Assembly: GCA_965217625.1 (NCBI GenBank)
Contig: OZ244557.1
Location: forward strand, 248,001-312,000
DNA length: 64,000 nt
Reading direction: 5' to 3'
Origin: TK10-74A sp965217625
GTDB taxonomy: Bacteria; Chloroflexota; Dehalococcoidia; Bin125
Below, piece by piece: positions 53,270 through 61,727 of this stretch. Both the position numbers and the translations under genes were made by a program. The notes under the pieces were generated by a model, which was given only the letters and a program-made list of their open reading frames with translations, was not told the origin of the DNA and did no database searches. Each line of letters opens with the position of its first letter. Within the stretch, counting starts at the first letter, position 1.

Positions 53270-53887
53270 CTACTCGGCCAACCCCAGCACCCCCGCCGGG
53301 ATCGCGAAGCGCGTCCCCACGCCGGCCCCGTTCGCCGACCACCAGCCCGCCGGCATCTCCACCGCGTACAGATACGGCGCCTCCGGCATGCGCAGCGTGG
53401 GGTCGTTCGCCGTCAGCGACAGCAGCGCCACCACGACGCCGGCCGCGTCGAGGAACGCGATCTCGATGTCCATCGGCGTGTCCTGGTTCCAGAACGGCGC
53501 CCGCGTCTCGACCGGGAACGCGAACAGCATCCCCGTCGACGGCGGCAGCCCCGTGCGATGCATCAGCCCCCGCGTCCGCCGCTCGATCGTGTCCGCCACC
53601 AGCATCCCCAGCTCGCCCTCCTCCCCCGACGGCGTCTCGTACGACACCAGCGTGTAGTCGAAGACGACCGCCACCACCTCCGTCGGCAGCGTCAGCGCCG
53701 CGTCAAGGCCGGGCGGCACCGCCCGCGCCGGCGGGATCGCGACCGGCGCCGTCGGCGGCCCCTCCTCGGCCGGGCTCGGCGACGGCTCATTGGCGCACGC
53801 GCTCAGCAGCACCCCCATCAGGGTCAGCGCCCCCAGCACGCCCCCCAGGGCGTCTCCTCGCGCGCGCGCCATCGCGTTACCGGCCAT
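53270..53887 (-). CDS. DUF192-family lipoprotein
   Basis: The product has about 205 residues. Lipobox GVLLSACANEP, a Pro/Ala-rich linker, then a DUF192 domain: VADTIERRTRGLMHRTGLPP, GMLFAF and FWNQDTPMDIEIAFLDA. DUF192 proteins are small beta-rich extracytoplasmic domains of unknown function. TAGGCT lies 6 nt before the ATG at 53887 (an ATG at 53890 is also present), again suggesting a leaderless transcript. Confidence 0.9.
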   Translation of the reverse strand: MAGNAMARARGDALGGVLGALTLMGVLLSACANEPSPSPAEEGPPTAPVAIPPARAVPPGLDAALTLPTEVVAVVFDYTLVSYETPSGEEGELGMLVADTIERRTRGLMHRTGLPPSTGMLFAFPVETRAPFWNQDTPMDIEIAFLDAAGVVVALLSLTANDPTLRMPEAPYLYAVEMPAGWWSANGAGVGTRFAIPAGVLGLAE

Positions 53888-53964
53888 CATCCCAGCCTAG
53901 CCGCACCGCCTCCGCCCCGCCTTCCGCGACGGACCGAGGACGCGGGCACGGTCCCCCGGGATGG

Positions 53965-55017
53965 TCATGCGAGAGTGAGGATGCTGGCCGGGTTATCCAC
54001 CGTCAGCGCGCGAATTTCAGATTCCGTAAACCCCTTACGCGACATTCTGGGCACGAGGTTCCTGAGAATGTGGCCATAGCCGTGCCCGCCATAGGTGACC
54101 AGCCGGTGTTTTGTGAAGATGTCCTGCGCGAGCACAACCCGGTCGCCATAGCCCGCGTCGGTGATGCGCCGCACGAAGTCCAGCCGCTGCGCATCGCTGG
54201 GCATGTCGGTCTCGGCGGCCGGATAGTGGGATCCCTCATTGCCGAACAAATCCCATTCGAGGTAACAGCCGGACTCGGCGATACGCCGCACGGCGTCGAA
54301 CTCGAACACGGTGCGGTCCAGATGCCCCATGATCACGCGGGAGATGTCCGCGCCGGCGTTCGCCAGGACTGCCAGGATTTCGGCGGGCGCATCGGGATGG
54401 CGTCCCGGATGAATCAGTATCGCCGCGCCGGTGTCCCGCTGCGCGATGGCCGCCGCGGACAGACACTTGCGCTCGTTCGCCGTGAGCGGCCAGGTGCAGC
54501 CCATCTCCCCGATGATCCCCGCTTTGATGCCGCTGCCGGCGACGCCCTCCGTAATGTCGGCGCTGATCTCCCGCGCCACATCCTCCACACTCCGCCGCGC
54601 CATATCCGCGGGGTGCACCGCGTCCACATAGAAGCCCGCGCCCATGATGACGTGTACGCCCGCTTCGCGGGATATGCGAACCAAAGCCTCGGGGTTGCGC
54701 CCGATGCCGATCGTCGTCGCATCCACGATCGCGCCGCCACCGGCGTCTCGGTACATCGTGACTTCGTTGATCGCGGTGTTCACGTCCGTCAACTGCATAT
54801 TCGGGCGGTTGCTGTAATAGTTGTACCGTACCCACCCCAGATTCTCCAGTGTCATGGGAGCGTCGGCCAGTTCTGGACGCGGGAAGTCCCGGGCGGGGCG
54901 AAACATGAAGGTAAAGTCGATGTAGAGGTGCTCGTGCGTCGTGGTGGGACCAAGCTCCGACGGCGGCACGGGCCCCAGCACGGTCTGGACGAGCCCCCGG
55001 TTCTGTGTGGCTGGCAT
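53965..55017 (-). CDS. Phosphotriesterase-like (PTE/PLL) amidohydrolase
   Basis: A 350-residue protein. Metal ligands: HEH in THEHLYIDF (residues 28-30), the bridging acidic residue in IIGEMGCTWP, His in LIHPGRH and VIMGHLDR, and Asp in LAQDIFTKHRL. The bridging residue appears to be Glu rather than carboxylated Lys, as in part of the family. Relatives hydrolyse lactones, organophosphates or related esters. A TACCAT and AAGGA precede the ATG. It diverges from the flavin monooxygenase at 55198, with which it probably shares a pathway. Confidence 0.9.
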   Translation of the reverse strand: MPATQNRGLVQTVLGPVPPSELGPTTTHEHLYIDFTFMFRPARDFPRPELADAPMTLENLGWVRYNYYSNRPNMQLTDVNTAINEVTMYRDAGGGAIVDATTIGIGRNPEALVRISREAGVHVIMGAGFYVDAVHPADMARRSVEDVAREISADITEGVAGSGIKAGIIGEMGCTWPLTANERKCLSAAAIAQRDTGAAILIHPGRHPDAPAEILAVLANAGADISRVIMGHLDRTVFEFDAVRRIAESGCYLEWDLFGNEGSHYPAAETDMPSDAQRLDFVRRITDAGYGDRVVLAQDIFTKHRLVTYGGHGYGHILRNLVPRMSRKGFTESEIRALTVDNPASILTLA

Positions 55018-55197
55018 GGTGGTCAGTCCTTAATGGTAGGGTGCGAGAGAAGCAGAGTATCACGCGTCGGGCGGCGCGGCGCCGCGCGTACCGGCGCCCG
55101 AAGACGGATTCGCACGCTCGGGAACGCGTATCGGAGTCGCGGCCGGTCGGCGACATGCGCAGTCACGGCGATCCGGCCGGGGCCGAAGGCCAGAAGA

Positions 55198-56361
55198 ATG
55201 AAATTCGCTGCCTTTACGACGGTCGCGGCCTCCGCGGGAGAAGCCACCGATGCCGTTGGCTTGCTGGATAATCTCCGGCAGCAGACCATTCTGGCCGAGG
55301 AACTCGGCTTCGAGGCCATCTGGCTCGGAGAACACCACTTTGGACCCTATGCCGTCGGCGATATACCGAATCCGATCCTGCTCGGCGCCGACCTCGCGGC
55401 CCGGACGTCGAGGATCCGGATCGGCCAGATGGCGAACATCGCGCCGTGGTGGCACCCGATCCGGCTTGCCGAGGACCTCGCGATCCTGGACAACATGACC
55501 GGGGGACGCGTCGAAGTGGGCTTCGGCCGGGGCATCTGGCCGTACGAAGGTCCGCAGTTCCATCCCAACGCGGACCCACGCAAGGATCGGGAGAATCGGG
55601 AACTGTTCCGGGAGACCGTCGAGCTCGTGCGGGAGATATGGACCAACGAGTATTTCTCCCACCAGGGCGCCAACTACCGCTTCCCCGCCGCCGATACCAT
55701 CTTCTCCCACCCCATGTATCCGTCGAATCCCGCATGGCAAGACGGGGACCGGGTCACGAAGCTGCGCGTGACACCGAGGCCCTACCAACAACCCCACCCG
55801 CCGATGTGGATGACCGTTTCCAGCGACAATTCCGTCACGACGGCGGCCGAACTGGGACTGAAGGCATGCTACTGGCAGCCGCCCGCTCGCAGAATCCGGC
55901 GGCGTATGGAGCTCTACGCCAAGGTCCGGGCCGAACGCGAAGGCAGGCCGTTCGCGCTGGGAGAAGATCAGGCGGTCATGCGCTCCACGTATGTCGCTTC
56001 TTCCATGGAGCAGGCCCGGCGCGAGGCGGAAGAAGCCATCATGTCGGCCTTCATCTTCAACGACCCATTCCGGGGCAGGCAGGTCTTCACCAATCCGGAC
56101 GAGGTCCTGGACCCGGACGTGAAGCTGGACTGGGATTTCCTCGAGCCCCGCACGCTGCTGGTGGGCTCCCCGGAGAATGTGGTGGAGAAGATCCAGGAGT
56201 TGCGGGAGGTCTGCAATCTTGAGTATCTGCTTGTCGAGTTCTCCCACATGGGACTGCCGTTGAGCAAGTCGCTGCGGAACCTGGAGACCTTTGCCAGCAA
56301 GGTGATGCCGCGATTCACCGGGGATGGCGAGAGCCGGGACGGAGGCGGCCGAAGCGCCTGA
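55198..56361 (+). CDS. LLM-class flavin-dependent monooxygenase
   Basis: A 387-residue protein with the bacterial luciferase-like TIM barrel: FEAIWLGEHHFGPYA, ARTSRIRIGQMANIAPWWHP, GGRVEVGFGRGIWPYEG and a C-terminal GSPENVVEKIQELREV. It uses reduced flavin and oxygen to oxidise a substrate that cannot be named. It is divergent from the phosphotriesterase with a 180-nt shared control region. Composition differs from the core genes, so the pair may be acquired. Confidence 0.9.
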   Translation: MKFAAFTTVAASAGEATDAVGLLDNLRQQTILAEELGFEAIWLGEHHFGPYAVGDIPNPILLGADLAARTSRIRIGQMANIAPWWHPIRLAEDLAILDNMTGGRVEVGFGRGIWPYEGPQFHPNADPRKDRENRELFRETVELVREIWTNEYFSHQGANYRFPAADTIFSHPMYPSNPAWQDGDRVTKLRVTPRPYQQPHPPMWMTVSSDNSVTTAAELGLKACYWQPPARRIRRRMELYAKVRAEREGRPFALGEDQAVMRSTYVASSMEQARREAEEAIMSAFIFNDPFRGRQVFTNPDEVLDPDVKLDWDFLEPRTLLVGSPENVVEKIQELREVCNLEYLLVEFSHMGLPLSKSLRNLETFASKVMPRFTGDGESRDGGGRSA

Positions 56362-56404
56362 CAGCGCCGCGCCCGCCCGGCCCCTGCCGTACACTCCTCC
56401 CGTC

Positions 56405-56480
56405 GGGCCCGTAGCTCAGAGGTCAGAGCAGGCGGCTCATAACCGCTCGGTCCCAGGTTCGAATCCTGGCGGGCCCACCA
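56405..56480 (+). tRNA. tRNA-Met (anticodon CAU)
   Basis: Acceptor GGGCCCG pairs with CGGGCCC. The anticodon stem GGCGG/CCGCT encloses CTCATAA (anticodon CAT), and the T arm is CCAGGTTCGAATCCTGG. CCA is encoded. The first pair is G-C, so it is not the initiator tRNA; an Ile2 (lysidine) identity cannot be excluded. TACACT at 56390-56395 is a likely -10 box. Confidence 0.93.
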
Positions 56481-56507
56481 AATTGGACATGACGTACGGC
56501 GCTGCGG

Positions 56508-56541
56508 CCTGCGACGCCCGCTATCCTTCTCCCTGAGGAAC
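56508..56541 (+). promoter_or_regulatory. Conserved promoter block, copy A
   Basis: The region CTGCGACGCCCGCTATCC then TTCTCCCTGAGGA, with TATCCT at 56522-56527, recurs with few changes before the genes at 57017 and 61084. It is a shared promoter. Confidence 0.5.
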
Positions 56542-56562
56542 CGGGATCAGGAGAACGTCGCG

Positions 56563-56841
56563 ATGCCTGCTGCGCCAACCCGCCGACCCCGCGAAGAGAC
56601 GGCCCGCCTGGGCAAGGAGATCTACGAGCGGGACATCCTGCCACAGGTCGAGGACGACCACTTCGGGGAGTACGTCGCCATCGACGTGGAGACGGGGGAC
56701 TGGGTCGTTGCCGACGGCGAGATTGCCGCGGTGGAGCGTCTTCGGGCGTTGCGCCCGGAGGCCATCGACGTCCTGATGGAGCGCGTCGGGTATCGGGCGC
56801 TGCGGAGCTTCGGGGGCGGGTCCCTGCGGAGGACCGGGTGA
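56563..56841 (+). CDS. DUF5678-like small partner, copy A
   Basis: A 92-residue protein. EETARLGKEIYERDILPQVE precedes a DUF5678-like core (GEYVAIDVETGDWVVADGEI) and the end VGYRALRSFGGGSLRRTG. GGATCAGGAG precedes the ATG. It overlaps a protease start by GTGA, but the protease has an internal deletion (56838-56897), so this pair is broken. Highly similar to the products at 57017 and 61084. Confidence 0.78.
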   Translation: MPAAPTRRPREETARLGKEIYERDILPQVEDDHFGEYVAIDVETGDWVVADGEIAAVERLRALRPEAIDVLMERVGYRALRSFGGGSLRRTG

Positions 56842-56897
56842 TCGAGGGCGCGGTGAACGCTGCCTACGAACCCGTCGTGATCGAGGCCGGCAGGTAG
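56838..56897 (+). pseudogene. Retropepsin gene reduced by internal deletion
   Basis: Twenty codons remain: VIEGAVNAAYEPVVIEAGR*. The first half equals the N-terminus of the intact proteases (MIEGAVNA) and the second half their C-terminus (RVVIEAR). About 330 bp containing the DTG motif have been removed in frame. Confidence 0.7.
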
Positions 56898-56964
56898 GGG
56901 CGCGACCGCCTGACCCGCCCCGGCCATCACCCCGCCTCGACCGGCCTGTCGGCACGGCCCCGGG

Positions 56965-57000
56965 CCTGCGATGTCCGCTATCCTTCTCGCTGAGGAACCG
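56965..57000 (+). promoter_or_regulatory. Conserved promoter block, copy B
   Basis: CCTGCGATGTCCGCTATCC then TTCTCGCTGAGGAAC, with TATCCT at 56979-56984. Very similar to copies A and C. Confidence 0.5.
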
Positions 57001-57016
57001 GGACTAGGAGGACGAC

Positions 57017-57295
57017 ATGATCCGCACTGGGCCAACCCGCCCCAAAGACGAGATCGCCCGCCTGGGCGACGAGATCTACGAGCGCGATGTCCGCGAGCAG
57101 GTCGTGGCGGACCACGACGGGGACTTCGTCGCCATCGACGTGGAGAGCGGCAAGTGGGCCGTCGCCGCCGAAGAGCGCCCCGCTGCGGAGCGGCTGCGGG
57201 CGCAGCAGCCGGATGCGATCAACGTCTGGCTGCTGCGCGTCGGCTACCGGGCGGTCGGCAGTCTCGGGGGTGGCGCCCCGCGGAGGACCGGGTGA
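57017..57295 (+). CDS. DUF5678-like small partner, copy B
   Basis: A 92-residue protein: DEIARLGDEIYERDVREQVV, core GDFVAIDVESGKWAVAAEER, end RVGYRAVGSLGGGAPRRTG. It overlaps the start of an intact aspartic protease by GTGA. AGGAGG precedes the ATG. It probably forms a functional two-gene unit. Confidence 0.8.
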   Translation: MIRTGPTRPKDEIARLGDEIYERDVREQVVADHDGDFVAIDVESGKWAVAAEERPAAERLRAQQPDAINVWLLRVGYRAVGSLGGGAPRRTG

Positions 57296-57687
57296 TCGAG
57301 GGCGCCGTCAACGCGGCCCAGGAGGCCGTCGTCGGCCTGCGTGTCCGGGGACCGTCGGGGCGGACCCGGGACGTGCGCGCGGTGGTGGACACCGGCTTTA
57401 GCCGCTTCCTCACGCTACCGCCGTCGATGGTGACGGAGTTGGGGCTGACCTTCACCGGCGTCGATCGGTTCTTCCTGGCCGACGGCAGCGAAGTGACTCT
57501 TCATGTCTACGACGTGACGGTGCTGTGGGACGGCCGGCCGAGAGACGTCCTCGCCTGTGTCGCGGACACCCAGCCGCTCCTAGGCATGTCACTGCTCGAC
57601 GGCCACCGCCTGTGCGTGGACGTCGAGGACGGCGGCCGCGTCGTCATCGAGCCGCGGCCCGCGGCGCGAAGCACACCGCAGACGTAG
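57292..57687 (+). CDS. Retropepsin-like aspartic protease, copy B
   Basis: A 131-residue protein from a GTG overlapping the small gene's stop. The active site is VRAVVDTGFSRFLTLPPSM (DTG), then FLADGSEVTLHVYDVTV and LLGMSLLDGHRLCVDVEDGG at the C-terminus. It has no signal peptide and the usual length of a single-domain clan AA protease that dimerises. Nearly the same C-terminal text as the protease at 61356. Substrate unknown. Confidence 0.85.
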   Translation: MIEGAVNAAQEAVVGLRVRGPSGRTRDVRAVVDTGFSRFLTLPPSMVTELGLTFTGVDRFFLADGSEVTLHVYDVTVLWDGRPRDVLACVADTQPLLGMSLLDGHRLCVDVEDGGRVVIEPRPAARSTPQT

Positions 57688-57867
57688 TACGCCGGCCGTC
57701 AACTCGGCCCACGACTCCTTCGGCCTGCCGACGCCCCCACCTCGCCGGAGTTCCCGGGCGACTGTGCGTAGGCGGCCGGTTGGCGAGAATGCCCGCGGCG
57801 CCCGTCCGCCCGATGGGCCTCCGCGCGTGGAGGCTCCGAGCCCGACCGACAGCAAGAGACGAGCGAG

Positions 57868-60800
57868 ATGAACGCAAGGCTGAAGTCGGTCGTCGCCGCT
57901 GGCTGCGTCACGCTGGCGGTGGTCGCGCTGCTGGGCTGCTCCTCCGAGCCCGCGCCGCCTACGGATCCTGAGCCCGAGCCCGCGGCGGAGGAGTCGGCCG
58001 CGGCGCCGGAGCCGCGGACCATCCCGGCGGCTGCCGAGGAGGAGGAGGCCGCGGAGGAGCCGGAGCCCGACGCCGAGGCCCCGCCCGAGGAGGAGTCCGC
58101 TCCGGACGCGGAGCCCGAGGCCGCACCCGATGAGGAGGACCCGCCAGCGGATGCCGAGCCCGAGGCCGCGCCCGAGGAGGAAACCGCCGCGGACGCGGAG
58201 CCCGCGACCACGCCCGACGCCCCCTTGCCCTTCGATCCCGCGGTGGTCCGCGGCGCCCTCAGCAACGGCCTCGTCTACTACATTCGGCAGAACGAGGAAC
58301 CGCGCGGCCGGGGGCAGTTGTCGTTGGTCGTGAAGGCGGGCTCCGTCCTGGAGGAGGACGAGCAGCGCGGGCTGGCCCACTTCGTCGAGCACATGGCTTT
58401 CAACGGGACGGCGCGCTTCGCCAAGCAGCAGATCGTCGACTACCTCGAGTCGATCGGCAGCAGCTTTGGCGCCGATCTCAACGCCCAAACCGGGTACGAC
58501 CACACGCTGTACTTCCTGGAGATCCCGACCGACGACCCCGAGATCCTCGAGACGGCCTTCCAGATCCTCAGCGACTGGGCGTACGCGATCAGCTTCGACC
58601 CCGACGAGGTGGAGTTGGAGCGCGGCGTCGTGCTCGAGGAGTGGCGCCTGTATCAGGGGTTCTCGTCGCGCTTCCAGACCAACCTGCTCCCGCTGCTCTT
58701 CGGCGCCTCCCGCTACACCGACCGCAGCCCGATCGGCCTGCCCGAGATCCTCGAGACCGCGCCCGTGGAGCAACTGCGGGCCTACTACGAGCGCTGGTAC
58801 CGGCCCGACCTGATGGCCGTGGTCGCCGTGGGCGACTTCGATCCGGCGCTGATCGAGGCCAAGATCAGCCAGCACTTCGCGCCGCCGCCCGAGGGCGAGG
58901 CCACCGCCGAGCGCGCCGCCGTCGCGGACCCCACCGACCGGCCGAGCTTCGCGATCCCCGACAACGAGGCGCCGCGCATCGACGTCTTCACCGACCCCGA
59001 GGCGCCCGGCGCCCAGCTCATCCTGGTTCGCAAGGTCGCCCCCGAGGCCGGCCGGGACGTGGCGGCCTTCCGCCGCGCGGCGGTCGAGCAGCTGGCCTTC
59101 ATGATGCTGAACGCGCGGCTGTTCGAGCGCGGTCAGGACGCCGACCCGCCCTGGCTGTGGTCCGGCGCCGGACGCTCGGGGATGGTCGAGCCGCTGGACA
59201 TCCAGACCTTCACGATCGTGGTCGAGCAGGCCGGCGTCGAGCGCGGCTTCACCGCCTTGCTGGAGGAGCTGCAGCGCGTCCGCCAGCACGGCTTCACCGG
59301 CAGCGAGCTGGCGCGGGAGAAGGTCAACCTGCTGAGCTCGGTGGAACGCGAATACACGCAGCGGGATCAGCGGCGGTCGGGCGAGTTGGCGAATCGCTAC
59401 GCCGACCACTTCCTCATCGGGACCCCGGTCCCCGGCATCGAAGCGGAGTGGGAGCTGTACCAGGCGCTGCTGCCCCAGGTCTCGCTGGCCGAGATCGATG
59501 ACCTGGCGGACTCGTGGTCGCAGCCGGGGAACACGGTGCTGCTCGTGCTGGGGCCCGAGGGGATCGACCCCGACGGCGACGGCGCGCTGGCCGCGGCCCT
59601 GGAGACGCGACTCGACGAGGCGGACACGCTCGTGGTGACGGCCTACGAGGACACCTTCGACGACGTGCCGCTGCTGGCGACGCTGCCGACGCCGGGCAGC
59701 ATCGTCGAGGAGGAGTCGATCGAGTCGATCGACGCGGTGCGCTGGACCCTCTCGAACGGCATCACGGTCATCGCCAAGCAGACCGACTTCCGCGACGACG
59801 AGGTGCGCTTCAGCGGCTACAGCCCGGGCGGCCACTCGCTGGTCTCCGACGCCGATTACGTGTCGGCGCAGTACGCCGCCGAACTGGTCGCCGGCAGCGG
59901 CGTCGGCTTGCACGACAGCGTCACCCTCGAGAAGTTGCTGGCCGGCAAGCGGGTTTCGGTCGGCCCCTACATCGGCGAGCTGTTCGAGGGCCTCGACGGC
60001 AGCGCCTCGCCGCAAGACCTCGAGAGCCTCTTCCAGCTGATCACGCTGTACGCCACCGCGCCCCGGCTCGACCCGGACTACTTCTCGACCTACGAGGCGC
60101 GGCTGCGCAGCGCCGCCGAGGTGCGGCCCACCCAGCCCGACGCCGTGCTCTTCGACACGGCGAACACGCTGCTCAGCCAGGCGCACCACCGCCGCCGGCC
60201 GCTGAGCCTCGCGCTGATCGAGGAGCTCAGCCTGGAGCGCGCGGAGGCTGTCTACGCCGACCGGTTCGCCGACCTCGGGGACGCCACCTTCGTGTTCGTG
60301 GGCGCCTTCGACTGGGATGAGCTGCGCTCGTTGACCGAGACCTACCTCGCCAGCTTGCCCAGCGCCGGCCGCGCCGAGCAGTGGCGGGATGTCGGCGTCG
60401 ACCCGCCGGACGGGGTCGTGGAGCAGGTCGTTCGCAGCGGCATCGAACCCCGCAGCGCGACGGTGTGGGTGTTCGCCGGCGAGGCGGAGTGGACTCGCGA
60501 GGAGGCGCTCGCGCTCGAGGTCGCGGGCGAGATGCTCGGCATCCGGCTGCGCGAGCGGGTGCGGGAAGAGTTGGGCGGCACCTACAGCATCCAGGTCAGC
60601 GCCAGCGCCCGCCTGCTGCCCGACCACGAGTACCAGGTCGCCATCATCTTCGGCAGCGACCCGTCCCGCGCCGAAGAGCTCGCCGGCGAGGTGGCGGTCG
60701 AACTGGACTGGCTGCGCGCAGGCGGCGACCAGGGGGACCTCGACACGGTCAAGGAGCTGCTGCGCACCACCCGCGAGGAGCAGGTGCGGGACAACGGCTT

Positions 60801-60972
60801 CTGGCTCGGTCAGATCCGGGCCGCGACGCAGCGCGGGGAGTCGCTCACCGAGATCGGCCGCTTCGACGACCGGCTCGAGGCGCTGACCCTGGAGCAGGTC
60901 GTCGCCGCGGCGCAGCGCTACCTGCCGCCCGACCGCTACGTCCGCGTCGTGCTGCTGCCCGAGGCGGAGTAG
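57868..60972 (+). CDS. M16-family zinc metallopeptidase lipoprotein
   Basis: A 1034-residue protein. Lipobox VALLGCSSEP, about 90 residues of Pro/Glu/Ala-rich linker with repeated EPEAAPEEE-type text, then two M16 halves. The active half has the inverted zinc motif HFVEHMAFNG (HxxEH). The second half begins around VRWTLSNGITVIAKQTDFRD. It resembles large secreted insulinase-type peptidases anchored by lipid in the envelope. Runs of GAG-rich codons lie in the linker. It sits between two protease modules but is not co-transcribed with them by overlap. Confidence 0.92.
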   Translation: MNARLKSVVAAGCVTLAVVALLGCSSEPAPPTDPEPEPAAEESAAAPEPRTIPAAAEEEEAAEEPEPDAEAPPEEESAPDAEPEAAPDEEDPPADAEPEAAPEEETAADAEPATTPDAPLPFDPAVVRGALSNGLVYYIRQNEEPRGRGQLSLVVKAGSVLEEDEQRGLAHFVEHMAFNGTARFAKQQIVDYLESIGSSFGADLNAQTGYDHTLYFLEIPTDDPEILETAFQILSDWAYAISFDPDEVELERGVVLEEWRLYQGFSSRFQTNLLPLLFGASRYTDRSPIGLPEILETAPVEQLRAYYERWYRPDLMAVVAVGDFDPALIEAKISQHFAPPPEGEATAERAAVADPTDRPSFAIPDNEAPRIDVFTDPEAPGAQLILVRKVAPEAGRDVAAFRRAAVEQLAFMMLNARLFERGQDADPPWLWSGAGRSGMVEPLDIQTFTIVVEQAGVERGFTALLEELQRVRQHGFTGSELAREKVNLLSSVEREYTQRDQRRSGELANRYADHFLIGTPVPGIEAEWELYQALLPQVSLAEIDDLADSWSQPGNTVLLVLGPEGIDPDGDGALAAALETRLDEADTLVVTAYEDTFDDVPLLATLPTPGSIVEEESIESIDAVRWTLSNGITVIAKQTDFRDDEVRFSGYSPGGHSLVSDADYVSAQYAAELVAGSGVGLHDSVTLEKLLAGKRVSVGPYIGELFEGLDGSASPQDLESLFQLITLYATAPRLDPDYFSTYEARLRSAAEVRPTQPDAVLFDTANTLLSQAHHRRRPLSLALIEELSLERAEAVYADRFADLGDATFVFVGAFDWDELRSLTETYLASLPSAGRAEQWRDVGVDPPDGVVEQVVRSGIEPRSATVWVFAGEAEWTREEALALEVAGEMLGIRLRERVREELGGTYSIQVSASARLLPDHEYQVAIIFGSDPSRAEELAGEVAVELDWLRAGGDQGDLDTVKELLRTTREEQVRDNGFWLGQIRAATQRGESLTEIGRFDDRLEALTLEQVVAAAQRYLPPDRYVRVVLLPEAE

Positions 60973-61029
60973 CCCGTCGCCACGGCGGCCCCGGCGTCGG
61001 CCCGTGGGCGCGGGCCGCGGCCGGATGGG

Positions 61030-61060
61030 CTTGCGATAGTCGCTATCCTTTGCTTGAGGA
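61030..61060 (+). promoter_or_regulatory. Conserved promoter block, copy C
   Basis: CTTGCGATAGTCGCTATCC then TTTGCTTGAGGA, with TATCCT at 61044-61049. The third copy of the block seen at 56508 and 56965. Confidence 0.5.
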
Positions 61061-61083
61061 TCCATGGTCAGGAGAAGATCGCG

Positions 61084-61359
61084 ATGCGCACTGCGCCAAC
61101 CCGCCCATCCGAGGAGACGGCCCGCCTGGGCGACGAGATCTACGATCGCGACATCCGGCAGCAGGTCGAGGCCGACCACCACGGGGAGGTCGTCGCGATC
61201 GATGTGGAGACCGGCAAGTGGGCCATCGGCGATGACGTGATCGCTGCGACGGACCGGCTCTGGGCCCAACACCCGGCCGCCCATGACATCTGGTCCCTGC
61301 GGGTCGGGTACCGGGCGCTGGTCAGCTTCGGGGGCCACTCCCTGCGGCGGGCCGAGTGA
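61084..61359 (+). CDS. DUF5678-like small partner, copy C
   Basis: A 91-residue protein: EETARLGDEIYDRDIRQQVE, core GEVVAIDVETGKWAIGDDVI, end RVGYRALVSFGGHSLRRAE. CAGGAGAAG precedes the ATG at 61084. It overlaps its protease by GTGA, like copies A and B. Confidence 0.8.
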   Translation: MRTAPTRPSEETARLGDEIYDRDIRQQVEADHHGEVVAIDVETGKWAIGDDVIAATDRLWAQHPAAHDIWSLRVGYRALVSFGGHSLRRAE

Positions 61360-61727
61360 TCGAGGGGGCGGTGAACGCGGACCGTGAGGCCGTGGTCACC
61401 CTCGCCGTCCATGCCCCATCGGGGCGGACACGGGAAATCGAGGCCGTGGTCGACACCGGCTACAGCGGATTCCTCACCGTGACACCGGCGCTGGTGATGG
61501 AGTTGGGACTGGACTACCGAAGCAGAGGCCGGGCGATCCTCGCCGATGGCAGTGACGTGAGCTTCGATGTCCACGATGTCACCGTGCTCTGGGATGGCCA
61601 ATCGAGACATATCAGAGGCGATATGGCCGACACTGCGCCGCTCGTGGGCATGTCACTCCTGGACGGCCACCGCCTGTGCGTGGACGTCGAGGACGGCGGC
61701 CGCGTCGTCATCGAGGCCCGCACGTAG
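61356..61727 (+). CDS. Retropepsin-like aspartic protease, copy C
   Basis: A 123-residue protein. Active site IEAVVDTGYSGFLTVTPAL (DTG), then RAILADGSDVSFDVHDVTV and APLVGMSLLDGHRLCVDVED. The end RVVIEART matches the broken copy A. Co-translated with the small gene. Its last 20 bases overlap the opposite-strand SRPBCC gene. Confidence 0.85.
   Translation: MIEGAVNADREAVVTLAVHAPSGRTREIEAVVDTGYSGFLTVTPALVMELGLDYRSRGRAILADGSDVSFDVHDVTVLWDGQSRHIRGDMADTAPLVGMSLLDGHRLCVDVEDGGRVVIEART

Noticed and set aside
57589..61338. A 1249-codon open frame on the minus strand opposite the M16 peptidase
   Set aside because: It covers several real plus-strand genes, is made of Arg/Gly/Val/His-rich text with no family motif, and results from the lack of stop codons in GC-rich antisense DNA.
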